From Oegoconia quadripuncta (lineage: Eukaryota > Arthropoda > Insecta > Lepidoptera > Autostichidae), in NCBI GenBank assembly GCA_949316235.1, contig OX438745.1, forward strand, positions 8,065,001-8,129,000: a stretch of DNA of 64,000 nucleotides, in the 5' to 3' direction. Position numbers and translations under genes: made by a program. Each line of letters begins with the position of its first letter. Within the stretch, counting starts at the first letter, position 1. Below, in pieces: positions 1 to 10,411 of the stretch. The notes below the pieces were generated by a model. That model saw nothing but the letters and a program-made list of their open reading frames with translations, searched no databases and was not told the DNA's origin.

Positions 1-184
1 CCTAATGCCGGCTCCAAACTATCGTCCAACATGACTCCAATCTATGCCAACTCACAAAAACAGACTCTCCACACATTAATAGGCCACATCCCAACCTTAT
101 TCACTATGGAGGACGTTGAAGTGATAGGTGCGTCCGAGCTTACCTTTTGAGTGCATACTTATAATGATTTTTTACAAGTTTATA

Positions 185-545
185 ACCGACGTAAAATTAA
201 AAAATCGCTTGCAGTGTTTAAACTGCGTCCAAAGGAAAATTATTTATCTCTTTAATGAATTGTATATACTGCTATATATATTTATGTGTATTTTATTATT
301 GTACTTATTTATATGGTTTGTTTATTTTAGTAAGTGTTTATTTTTGTATGTATTCTACTATACCTATGTATTTTCCATGTATCGTCTATGTACCTGCTGA
401 TATTTAAAGTTATTCGCCTTTTACTTTGCACTACCCAACTACTTATTAAAAAGCTTCTTTAACTGAGGTTGTCTGGAAGAAATCGCTATCAGCGATAAGA
501 CCGCCTTTGTACACTTCACCAAGACAAGAATGTCCTAATAGGAAG
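185..545 (+). repeat. LINE 3' UTR and tail fragment
   Basis: GGTTGTCTGGAAGAAATCGC with ATCAGCGATAAGACCGCC (465-507) match the tail at 24240. The T-rich upstream stretch resembles its 3' UTR. The first 180 bases are unassigned. Confidence 0.6.
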
Positions 546-1627
546 ATTTTACAGTATGAAGAGAACTACGTGACTTACGTGGCATGTTTAACTTGTCTAT
601 TTCAATGAATTTGGTCCCAGAATTGTTTCTGGCAAGAAAATTTATTTTTCCAAATCGATTTTTTTAGCCTTTTGTCATAAATACTGTTACAGTTTCATGT
701 TTGGTAGGTAATAATTATGTTTTATATGTTTTAGGTACTAAATTTTTTATTTTACACAACACAAGACGACCACAATGATTTTGATTTTTGATAGAATTTT
801 GACGGATTATTTCATTTTCTGTAATGTCGCTCATTTGTTTTAAAAATTTTCTTTAATCTCTTTTTGTAACCAGGATCTTAGCAACCTGATGTGATCAGAA
901 AAGTTTGTCTTTTTGACTCCCAACGAAAAAGAACGGGTATTGTGTTTAATGGCGTTGTGTGAGTTTGTGTCCCCAGTAGTAGTCCAGACGTATTTCAGTA
1001 CACATGACTAATAACCTGTCACCTCGCACTCAATGAACTGTTTTAGTGGAGAGCAGCAGTTTTAAAAAGATAAAATTCCTCAAACAGAGAGAGCGTATCA
1101 TAGCCTAAGCAGATTACTATAATTTTTAAAAGTTGCCAATACATTTTCTAATATTTTCCTAACACAAAACACCAGTCGTTTTTCGTCGGGGTTAAAATTA
1201 ACTCAAAAGACACTAGAAAATATATTATGTAATGAAATAAATAATAAATATCAACAACGAAATATTGGTCATAATTATGACAGTAAAGCTTTAGTATATT
1301 GTTGTAAGGCTCATAACGTTTCGGACAGTCGTAAAATGAACGTAAATATGACATAATATTGTAATAGCCAGCTTGAAATGGCTTGCAAACTAATAATAAT
1401 AAGCATACTATATGATTTTATCGTCTGTGACATCAGTATCAGTAACACTTTTGTTATTTATTGTAATCTGTGTCTGTGTGAAGAGGATGAATCAAAGATC
1501 ACAAAGAAAGATAGTATGTGAGGGTAATGTGAATGGCAGTGTTCGAAGGGTAAGATCACGAGCGAAAATGTATTCTATCTCATCGGGAATAGGCCAGCAA
1601 ATAATACTCACATAACGTTAAATAGGT
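546..1627. other. No gene recognised
   Basis: AT-rich, with only short open frames. 900-1010 and 1165-1200 contain fragments of the CGACGAAAAACGAC-type repeat. Confidence 0.45.
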
Positions 1628-1659
1628 AATCTTAATTTACTCCCGGGTAAATTAAGATT
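1628..1659. repeat. Perfect 13-bp hairpin
   Basis: AATCTTAATTTAC and GTAAATTAAGATT flank TCCCGG, directly before a truncated SINE. Confidence 0.85.
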
Positions 1660-1666
1660 CGATAAG

Positions 1667-1935
1667 GGTCGCGGGTTCATGTTTAAGTACTCGGTTGGTT
1701 GGTGGTAGGGCATTTTAAATGTCCGCCTGGCTAGCTACCACCATCTTATCTAAATCTGCCGCCAAGCAGCAATGTTAATAGCATTGTTGTGTTCCGGTTG
1801 TCAGAGATAAGATAGCGAGTCCTCCAAATAAGATGGGGTTTCCGGTTCAGTACGCTACCACCTTCGGCCTCATCTTCACTTAACATCAGGTGTGATTGAG
1901 GTCAAGTGCTAACCTGTTGTGGATAAAAAAATATA
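1667..1935 (+). repeat. SINE family 1 copy, head truncated
   Basis: GTCGCGGGTTCATGTTTAAG, the CTAGCTACCACCATCTTATC body, and a GTTGTGGATAAAAAA tail. Confidence 0.85.
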
Positions 1936-1939
1936 TTAA

Positions 1940-2102
1940 ACGGTAACGGTACCGCAAATCGAAAAACTGTTTATGATAACCTGTATTATTTACCCCACAC
2001 GATGGGGTACAAAAATAAAAGAAAATTCATCCCCACTTCACGTGCAGGGGAGGTATTTCTAAAAAAATTATTTCAAGATTTTATTTTACCACTTTGCATA
2101 TA
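1940..2102 (+). repeat. Older dispersed repeat, left part (split by the transposon)
   Basis: CCCCACACGATGGGGTACAA and the following AT-rich stretch resemble 12390-12500. The remainder resumes after the transposon at 4223. Confidence 0.55.
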
Positions 2103-2370
2103 CAGGGCGTCCCAAAGTTATGGGACATGAAGGGGAAGTACCTTAAATATTGTAGATAGTGAATTTTGCTCAAAGAAGACTTTATGTTATTTTTAAAAGT
2201 TAGTAATTCTGCATTCATAGATTTTCTAAAAATTACTTGCTTCGGCTGGGAATCGAACCGACTTAAATGTGAAAAAAAAAACACCCTACTTTTATGATGC
2301 CAATCGAAAGAATAGCTAAAAAATAATAACTCTGCCTAAGTAACATAGTATTTTAAAAGAAAGGAACAAC
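2103..2370 (+). repeat. Left TIR of the intact Tc1/mariner element
   Basis: 268 bp from CAGGGCGTCCCAAAG to AAAGGAACAAC, matched in reverse at 3955-4222. Read on the minus strand it contains GGTTCGATTCCC, a good match to an RNA polymerase III B box. Confidence 0.9.
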
Positions 2371-2448
2371 GTGAAATTAATCATTTTAATCAAATAAAAA
2401 ACATACATGAAACTGCCGTAGTCAATTAAGTAGGTATTTTTTTGTAAA

Positions 2449-3510
2449 TTAATTAATTAAATGCTCAAAATGTGATCCCTCTTGTCTTACGCAAATCGCC
2501 AATCTTTTAATGAGCCCGCTGCCTGTTGATTTTCTAATCATTTTATGGTGAACACTCGATGTGATATGGCACAATTCTGTTTGCAACTCGCCTACGTTCT
2601 CGTATCGCTTTTTGTATAGCATATCTTTCACGTATCCCCAAAAGAAGAAATCTAATGGTGTGAGGTCCGGGGATCTGGCCGGCCATCTAATCGGTCCATT
2701 TGTACCAATCCATGTAGGAAAACATTCATTTAGAAAATCTGCTGCTCTCCGACTATTATGAGCCGGAGCTCCATCTTGTTGGAAAATTAAGTTTTCTTGC
2801 TCCGCCGCGGAATGGTTTCTTATCTTATCCCTTAAAATTTGAAGTATTCCTAAATACTTTTCTGTGTTCAAGGTTCCTTGGTAAAAATGGATTAAGAAAA
2901 CCCGGTTTTTTAAAAGTCCGCACCAACAGTTGAGTGAAAAACGCACTTGGTTATTAGTTTCAGTCACTCGTAGGGGATTTTCTTTAGACCAAATACGATT
3001 ATTGTTGCGGTTATACATACCGTTATTGCTAAAGTTAGATTCGTCTGTCCAAATAATATTATCCAAAAAATTTGGATCTTCGAGCAATCGTGCCTGGATA
3101 TCAAGACAGAAATTTTTTCTCCTTTCTGTATCGCCCGGAAGTAATTTTTGAACCAATCGTCCTTCAACATAACTCTTAAAACCGTGTTTTTTTAATACAC
3201 GGTGTATTTTACTTTTTGAAACTCCAATTTCATGTTCTCCTTCTCTCACCGATGCTTTCGGAAAAGCCGAAAAGTAAATTAAAATACCAAGTTCTTCGTC
3301 GTTGATCGTATGGTTTTCTTGCTGTGGTTCTCTTGGGCGTTTATCGAAACGTCCCAGAGTTTTCAAATTGTTCACAAGCCTTTTCAAAACTTTACGAGAC
3401 GGTATTTGTCTATCAGGATATTTTACGCCATACCACCGCAAACTTCTAGAGATATCTTTATCGTTCAAAAAATATGCTTCCATTAGATCAAAACTTACTT
3501 GATATGCCAT
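2449..3510 (-). CDS. Tc1/mariner-superfamily transposase, full length
   Basis: 353 uninterrupted codons. Residues about 85-115 look like a helix-turn-helix (SVREGEHEIGVSKSKIHRVL). The DDE catalytic core is recognisable: D156 in IIWTDESNF, D246 in FQQDGAPAH, and D287 in SPDLTPLDFFFWG, with 40 residues between the last two. That spacing is longer than classical mariner (DD34D) and near the DD41D-type groups. The protein should bind the TIRs and catalyse cut-and-paste movement into TA. The ATG at 3510 leaves a leader of about 440 bp to the right TIR. No stop or frameshift interrupts it, so the protein could be functional. Confidence 0.92.
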   Translation of the reverse strand: MAYQVSFDLMEAYFLNDKDISRSLRWYGVKYPDRQIPSRKVLKRLVNNLKTLGRFDKRPREPQQENHTINDEELGILIYFSAFPKASVREGEHEIGVSKSKIHRVLKKHGFKSYVEGRLVQKLLPGDTERRKNFCLDIQARLLEDPNFLDNIIWTDESNFSNNGMYNRNNNRIWSKENPLRVTETNNQVRFSLNCWCGLLKNRVFLIHFYQGTLNTEKYLGILQILRDKIRNHSAAEQENLIFQQDGAPAHNSRRAADFLNECFPTWIGTNGPIRWPARSPDLTPLDFFFWGYVKDMLYKKRYENVGELQTELCHITSSVHHKMIRKSTGSGLIKRLAICVRQEGSHFEHLIN

Positions 3511-3954
3511 GTTCGCAATAAATTAACACAATAACACTTGTGTAAGTGAATTGAGACTAAACAGATCAATATCCGAAAAACAAACGCTCGCACATACTGT
3601 TCCATTTTCAAATTTAAGAACAACATTTAAAAATATCACTTCTTTTTAAAATATCTTAAAAAGTATGCATTCAAACAAACGCTGTCATAAACTGTTCCAT
3701 TTTCAAATTATAAATTATTTATTTTTGTTTTTAATTTGCCTTCTGTCTAGCTTACAGAGGACGTATTGAAATACAAGTTTTATCATTTCATCTACACGTG
3801 CACTTATAATAAGGAAAACTATGTTAGTACCTATTTTATGAAGTGGGTACTTATTTACGAATAATCAATGCTATCTTTGGAATGATAATATCGCTACTTT
3901 TCGAACGTCGTCGGCAATAAATAACTTTCTTGAAATTTGACTCAATCATTTTAT

Positions 3955-4222
3955 GTTGTTCCTTTCTTTTAAAATACTATGTTACTTAGGCAGAGTTATT
4001 ATTTTTTAGCTATTCTTTCGATTGGCATCATAAAAGTAGGGTGTTTTTTTTTTCACATTTAAGTCGGTTCGATTCCCAGCCGAAGCAAGTAATTTTTAGA
4101 AAATCTATGAATGCAGAATTACTAACTTTTAAAAATAACATAAAGTCTTCTTTGAGCAAAATTCACTATCTACAATATTTAAGGTACTTCCCCTTCATGT
4201 CCCATAACTTTGGGACGCCCTG
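3955..4222 (-). repeat. Right TIR of the intact Tc1/mariner element
   Basis: Reverse complement of 2103-2370, the same length. It carries the B-box-like motif on the + strand at about 4067-4078. Confidence 0.9.
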
Positions 4223-4340
4223 TATACCTATGGCAAATTACAGCTTTCTAGTCCTAAAAGCCTCTCAGCTAACCCTCGGACAGGCAGACGGACATGGCTA
4301 ACCTATAAGGGTTCCTTGTTGACTACGGAACCCTATAAAA
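4223..4340 (+). repeat. Older dispersed repeat, right part
   Basis: CAGCTTTCTAGTCCTAAAAG, then a GGACAGGCAGACGGACATGG block and a GGGTTCC-GGAACCC end, match 12525-12610. This is a common insect-type interspersed repeat pattern. Confidence 0.6.
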
Positions 4341-4559
4341 TGTGAACGCAGCGAGAGGGGGGCGAATCGCGCTATTTTATTACGGTTTTACAAATCGAAC
4401 GGGATTCTTTTGATTTTTTTTAGCTGAGGTTGTAAGAAAAATCATGCTTTTTTCCAATGATCAAATCATGGGCGCTGCCAAAGTAAAACCAAATGGAAAA
4501 TGTTCAGAGCTTGCACGAGTATTAAAAAATACTCGGCTAGTTTCCATTCAAATGATAGG

Positions 4560-4720
4560 TCGCTCGACCGGTTCGAAGCTACATCCAGCGACGTTCAGCG
4601 ACTTTCAACGACCTTCGTTAGGTCGTCCGTCCACCTTGTGGACGTCATATGCTGCGTTTACCGGTGCATGGTCTAGCTTCAGGCTCTTAATGACTCTCCG
4701 GCCATCAGTTCAGCCATATT
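4560..4720 (+). repeat. Retroelement relic
   Basis: One frame reads LGRPSTLWTSYAAFTGAW, and a related stretch occurs in reverse at about 39160-39220 (TCCACCTTGT...GGACGTC). It looks like a decayed LINE coding fragment; the clade is not assignable. Confidence 0.35.
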
Positions 4721-4843
4721 ACCTGCCCACTGCTCCTCCTTCTCTCTTATTCTCCTCTTCCGCTATGGATTTCTACATTCCTGATTCCATCTCGTATTGT
4801 AAGGTACGCTTAAGTTTTGCAAATTAGTCAACTTACGACTATA

Positions 4844-5730
4844 CAGGGCGTCCCAAAGTTATGGGACATGAAGGGGAAGTACCTTAAATATTGTAGATAG
4901 TGAATTTTGCTCAAAGAAGACTTTATGTTATTTTTAAAAGTTAGTAATTCTGCATTCATAGATTTTCTAAAAATTACTTGCTTCGGCTGGGAATCGAACC
5001 GACTTAAATGTGAAAAAAAAAACACCCTACTTTTATGATGCCAATGGAAAGAATAGCTAAAAAATAATAACTCTGCCTAAGTAACATAGTATTTTAAAAG
5101 AAAGGAACAACATAAAATGATTGAGTCAAATTTCAAGAAAGTTATTTATTGCCGACGACGTTCGAAAAGTAGCGATATTAGATTTCTTCTTTTGGGGATA
5201 CGTGAAAGATATGCTATACAAAAAGCGATACGAGAACGTAGGCGAGTTGCAAACAGAATTGTGCCATATCACATCGAGTGTTCACCATAAAATGATTAGA
5301 AAATCAACAGGCAGCGGGCTCATTAAAAGATTGGCGATTTGCGTAAGACAAGAGGGATCACATTTTGAGCATTTAATTAATTAATTTACAAAAAAATACC
5401 TACTTAATTGACTACGGCAGTTTCATGTATGTTTTTTATTTGATTAAAATGATTAATTTCACGTTGTTCCTTTCTTTTAAAATACTATGTTACTTAGGCA
5501 GAGTTATTATTTTTTAGCTATTCTTTCGATTGGCATCATAAAAGTAGGGTGTTTTTTTTTTCACATTTGAGTCGGTTCGATTCCCAGCCGAAGCAAATAA
5601 TTTTTAGAAAATCTATGAATGCAGAATTACTAACTTTTAAAAATAACATAAAGTCTTCTTTGAGCAAAATTCACTATCTACGATATTTAAGGTACTTCCC
5701 CTTCATGTCCCATAACTTTGGGACGCCCTG
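4844..5730 (+). mobile_element. Internally deleted copy of the Tc1/mariner element
   Basis: 887 bp, with the same CAGGGCGTCCC termini, the same 268-bp TIRs (4844-5111 and 5463-5730) and TA on both sides, in opposite orientation to the intact copy. About 1.23 kb of interior is missing. The junction lies at 5177-5180, where both sides of the intact copy share ATTA. It would need transposase supplied from elsewhere. Confidence 0.93.
5181..5384 (+). pseudogene. Transposase C-terminal remnant in the deleted element
   Basis: 67 codons identical in frame to the last residues of the neighbouring transposase (DFFFWGYVKDMLYKKRYENV through HFEHLIN). It lacks the HTH and the first two catalytic aspartates, so it cannot be active. 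Confidence 0.88.
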
Positions 5731-5732
5731 TA

Positions 5733-6169
5733 TAAGGTCTAACAAAATTAACCCGCCTAACTTTGGTAATTGCACGTACATGACAATAAAATAATATATT
5801 CATTAAAAAAACATTCCTTAAAAGATATGGAAGACGCCAAAGGGGGTGGCGGGTGGCGGCGGGGCAAATGGAGCAACCAATGACAGCAAGTCGCGGCGGC
5901 GGCGGCGCGGCGCCGGGGCAAGCGCCGGCGGCGAGCGGCGAGTGGTCGCCTTTCGGCGTCTTCAAAGATACCGTGGCACGTGTTTGTGTGTTGTGGCAAA
6001 GTACTTAGAGCGCGGCCATTAATGTCCAACTCACAAAATTTACATTTCTAAATTTTTTTTTTTAATAATATCTGTTAACTTTAATGTTTTAATTTTCAAT
6101 TGTTTCGTAATAGGTGCATTCTATACATACACTCTGCAACGTTTGTCGGGTTAATTTTGTTAGACCTTA
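5733..6169. mobile_element. MITE with GC-rich core, TA-flanked
   Basis: Perfect 23-bp inverted ends begin TAAGGTCTAACAAAATTAAC (5733) and are mirrored at 6147-6169, flanked by TA. The interior has a CGG-rich block (5840-5960) that opens shadow reading frames. The left TA is shared with the deleted mariner copy. Confidence 0.8.
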
Positions 6170-6631
6170 TATATTCTGACTATAATGGCAGCTGCCAAAA
6201 AGCAAACATGAATTACTTTCAAAACCTCGGTATAATGTAATTGGAAAAATAACACGACATCAGAATGAAATGTAACGACCTCGTTAACCACGCTTTTTAT
6301 TCGATATATAATATTTTTATGAAATGGCCCGACATCTTCAGCAAATAATAAAAGTGCGTTTTATTAATACTTCCAACAAACAACCACCGTTACTTGACCT
6401 TTATAAATGAGCGATACTCTTCTCTCAAGGGCTTGCGGAATAGGGTACTTACAGCTGTGAATGAAAGGCATAAAAAATCAAGCTGAAAGAAAACCACAAA
6501 CTCTCTACCTATATACGTATAAATGTACTGATAATAATTTTTATGCGTTCTACAATATACAATCAGATTACTCTAACTAATATTATTAAATGTGAAAGTT
6601 TAGATGTTTATAAGGAAAAAAATAGGGCATA

Positions 6632-6931
6632 TTAGGTAAGTGAAATAGAAGGTATTGGCATAGGTAATTTCATCATTTTTTTTTTAACCATCATCAAATA
6701 CCGCGTTAATTGTATCATTTGACGGTCGCGTTTGTAGCCTATTCCACATAATTACATCATTAAATTAAAAAAAATAAAGAAAACTTGGACAAAATATAAG
6801 TTCCAAATAAATTTCGCATGATAGGAACCCAGCGAATCACGCCAATCGCATTATCAAAATAGTGCCAGCGCGTGCGATTTTGAAAAAAAAAATAACAACC
6901 TATGCCAATAACTTCTATTTCACTTACCTAA
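6632..6931. mobile_element. 300-bp MITE with 33-bp inverted repeats
   Basis: Ends start TTAGGTAAGTGAAATAGAAG on both strands; about 33 bp match with one mismatch, flanked by TA. No coding capacity, so a non-autonomous Tc1/mariner-type element is likely. Confidence 0.85.
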
Positions 6932-7024
6932 TAATACCTAATGTGGATGAAAAACTCATCCGGTATAAAGCTAACAATAAATATAAAACATGGCTAACAA
7001 CCTGACTCAAGTTTAGTTTTTAAT

Positions 7025-7145
7025 ATAAAAAAACCTCACTGAAATCGGACCACGCATTAATGAGATACGTCTGAGATTAATGGATACAAACACACACATG
7101 ACGCCATCAAACACATAACACCCGTCGCCTTTCGTTGGGGGTTAA
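7025..7145 (-). repeat. CCCCCGACGAAA-type dispersed repeat
   Basis: The reverse strand starts with a degenerate AACCCCCAACGAAAGGCGAC, then a GTGTTTGATGGCGTC block and a TCCGATTTCAG end, as in copies at 14699 and 40389. Confidence 0.5.
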
Positions 7146-7716
7146 TAATACAGATATATGTTCAGACTCATAAACAGGTGGATACAGTAAATATTGTCAG
7201 AACAAGTGAATATGTAAACTATTGAACTGACTCCTACCTAAATTAGTCAGATATACAAGTAGGTACTCAATAACCGCTGTTTATATTAGTATTCTGTGAG
7301 CTAACAAAGCCCCCGGAATTATACAGTATTTCGAAATCCTGGAATGTTTACAATATCCAGAAATTTCTAGATTTTAAATAAAATATTGTAAATTAGGCTA
7401 TGTTATGTGAGACACTTGCATGCCATTGTAATTTAGCAGAGTATATAAATCATATCCATATTCAGGAATTGTGGGAGAATATCGCCATTATATATTGATA
7501 ACTTCTTGCGCTCTTTGAAGCCTACAACTGAAGAGTACTTTGCTCAAATAGATTAGCGTATTATTAATTAACTGTCCTGTTCCCTTCAAGATGTTGTCAC
7601 TTCGATCGGTGGTAAACCACTGATTGACTGCGAGTTGCCAGCTCCTCTGCTATTGCCCAATCAATCTGACATTAATCATGAAGACAACGGTAAGACTATT
7701 ATTGTCCAGGCGCTAA

Positions 7717-8094
7717 CTAAATAACATTTTTATCCACTAACAAAAAACGCCGAGTTCTTCTTCTTAGCGAGTCGATAGCAAAAACATCAAATTCTTGAGG
7801 ACTAGAATGTGGCCACGAGTACAACATGTCTGTGACATCGTAGAGGTCCTGTAGCGTATAAGTGTCGGGACAGGCAGGGAAGCAAAGAAGATGCCCCATA
7901 GTTTGTCTCACCGCACAAGCACGGATATTGTCGTTCGTGTAACACCACTTGGACATGTTCGCTCGGCATCTACTGATCGCTGTACGTACCTGAGTGATTT
8001 CCATACGGGCCACTCCAGACCGTGACACGATGGAAGTTTCTCTGAAGGTGTTATAAAGGTCGGTAGTGAGAGCTCTTCCCACAATGGGACACAA
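7717..8094 (-). pseudogene. Non-LTR retrotransposon remnant, C-terminal coding part
   Basis: A 125-codon open stretch ends with MGHLLCFPACPDTYTLQDLY, then EFDVFAIDSLRRRTRRF. The same tail recurs at 10412-10790 (reverse, interrupted) and 36361-36410 (forward), so it is repeat-derived. It resembles the Cys/His-rich end of insect LINE polyproteins. No reverse-transcriptase core is present here. Confidence 0.6.
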
Positions 8095-8107
8095 TCTAGT
8101 GAGGCAA

Positions 8108-8190
8108 TATAAATGTTTGGCGGCGTTGTGTATGTGTGTCTGGATGTATCCAGTAATACGTAGTCCGATTTGATAGCGGTTTTTTTTTTG
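8108..8190 (+). repeat. Fragment of the CCCCCGACGAAA-type repeat
   Basis: GGCGGCGTTGTGTATGTGTG and GTCCGATTTGATAGCGGTTT match the internal part of copies at 14699 and 40389. It abuts the LINE remnant. Confidence 0.4.
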
Positions 8191-9930
8191 TAAAGACTAA
8201 ATGAGGATTCTTCTGTTTATAAAATATTTAACTTTAACACAGTTGTAGTATTTGAATGATATTAGTCTTTCGGGGATTACTATTAGCATTAAAATTACTG
8301 TAATTGACAACGCTGACTATCCAGAACAGATTGAGCAGCAACAAAAGGGTTATTTCTCATATAAGTTTTCGGTTACAATTTGTGATTAAACAAAACCAAA
8401 AAAAAAGTATATTTAGGTGTTCAGTCTAATTATATAAATATATTTATCTTCGTTACATCAAAACCCAAAATGGAAACCCAAATCTACTACACAAAGACAA
8501 CAGTTGTGTTTCTTGCTCCAATAAAATGCAATGTATCCTGACTGACTGACTGACCTAGAGAACATTGCACTGCTCAAATGACTTGATGGGTATTGATAAA
8601 ATAATTTCCAGAACCAAGCACTCTAGAGAAATGGATATTGGTTTATAGACTATAATAATAATAAAATAATGCCATGACCTTTATCTCAAGTGATCAGAGT
8701 TGTCCTAATCCACCTGGAAATAAATAACATGTGTTGCAGTATTTCTCATAAGTTTCTCATACTTTTCCCCCTAATCGAAAACGAATAGCGAATTCGACTG
8801 CTCCACGAGTGTATTGCTTTTGCGATGTTTAAAATAATTAAATGAATTGTTAATAAAAACAAAAAACTCGACTGCAAATCGTAAGAATAATAAATCGTAT
8901 GCGACAAAAATGACGGATGGCGGCGACCATATTTATATCTCTTAAAAAATATATACTAAAACACTCCAGGAATTATGACGAATCCAACGACACCTCATTT
9001 ATTAAAGACATTTAGGCTACAGGATGCGCCAAATGCATACGTATATACTTACATACATACAGTCGAAAAACATTACCCTCCTTCTGGCACACTCGGATAA
9101 TAAAAAGGAGTGGTTTATATTTCGAAATCACACGGAAAAAGTCCCTGGCGGAAAGCCAGTTTTATAAATTAATTAGGAAAATACACCTAACTAGGTACTA
9201 TAGACTTTTCAACATCAATAACCAATTTTAAAAGCCATAAATTGTTGGGAGTGCCAAAGTGAAACAGCCCAAGGGGCGTTTGTCGAAATATCGTAAAACA
9301 TTTGACGACTCTCGGAGGTTAGATAAAGTAGATAAATGCTCGAACGGATACTTTTTAATGGACATTCAAATGACAGGCGGTATTTTATACATTTACGCTG
9401 GCTTCTCGCTGCTTTCATGGAAATGGCAGCTTTGAAGTAATTGCCCCGGCGGTTTTTTAGAAATATTTTTTTTAGGTGAATTCTGATTTAAAAAAATTCA
9501 TCAAACGTGAGGCTTTTATTGTAGACATATGTTACCATGCATGTTAAAGTTGCTTCTGAGCGGTTGCCGAAAAAAGGAGACGGTCAATCTGACACAATTG
9601 TCACCCGGGTCTTCGGGTCAGATGTTGTTGATAAATTCTCCGAAAACAGTTCAATACAATACAATGCAATACAATAATCAAATTGTCAATACATTGATTA
9701 AACCATTATAAATAGAATTACTTTCGTACAGATACTATTATGATTAGAAGTAACAGTGGGTTGAATGGTGGGGGAACTGAATTAAGATTGTGGGTCATTA
9801 GCAGAGGACTGGAGAGGAAGTTTAGATGGGTTGAGAATGAGTAATAATGGAGATAGATGACTAAAATAACTAAATAAATATTTCGAACATCTAGTCCCAA
9901 AGTAAACAAAGCCTATACCTACAAGAGATC
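8191..9930. other. No gene recognised
   Basis: AT-rich sequence with scattered short open frames and no splice-flanked coding stretch or clear repeat boundary. A CATTACCCTCCTTC string at 9070 recurs at 13610, suggesting further unresolved repeats. Confidence 0.5.
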
Positions 9931-9934
9931 ATTG

Positions 9935-10068
9935 TTGATAGTGTTTATATACTCATCCAAGACTCGGAAATAAATGTTCGTATTCATCACAGAAACATAA
10001 CTCTTAGCATGATTCGAACACGCAACAATTGGTTTCGAAGGCATAACCTGCTACACTAATCGGTCGCC
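9935..10068 (-). repeat. tRNA-headed SINE family 3 copy (partial)
   Basis: The reverse strand runs from CGACCGATTAGTGTAG through GTTCGAATCATGCTAAGAGT to AACATTTATTTCCGAGTCTT, matching the copy at 57819. Its 3' part is lost. Confidence 0.7.
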
Positions 10069-10087
10069 AACATGATGATAAATGCCT

Positions 10088-10222
10088 GCCAAAGGTTGCC
10101 TGGAAGAGCTCGCTTTTAGTGATAAGGTCGCCAAATTGTACATTCTATTCTTACCACTTTTCTGAAACTGTATTTTCTTTTCTGTTGTGCAATAAAATGT
10201 ATTTGTATTGTATTGTATAAAT
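10088..10222 (+). repeat. LINE 3' tail (AATAAA plus TGTATTGTAT end)
   Basis: AGGTTGCCTGGAAGAGCTCG, then AGTGATAAGGTCGCC, then TGTGCAATAAAATGTATTTG match the tail of the RT-bearing copy at 24240-24377. It is the severely 5'-truncated end of the same kind of element. Confidence 0.65.
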
Positions 10223-10411
10223 GGAATTTATAGTCAACATCAGTAAAATAGTCATTTAACACAGGTTTTAGATAACTCAGTCAGTACCTATACAAGGTTA
10301 GTATTCACTATTATTTAGTAAACGAGAATCAGTCACTTTTGTCTATATAAAACTCCATAGTGTAAAATTTTAGTTTTCTAAATAAAATTTTGATCTCTGG
10401 TATTTAATGTG

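Larger units (their letters stand above)
2103..4222 (-). mobile_element. Tc1/mariner-superfamily transposon, apparently intact
   Basis: A 2120-bp element starts CAGGGCGTCCC and ends GGGACGCCCTG, flanked by TA. The terminal inverted repeats are 268 bp each (2103-2370 and 3955-4222). The transposase is encoded on the minus strand. The insertion interrupts an older repeat whose uninterrupted relative is at about 12380-12625, which supports TA as the target site. The long TIRs and open transposase suggest recent activity. Confidence 0.93.
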
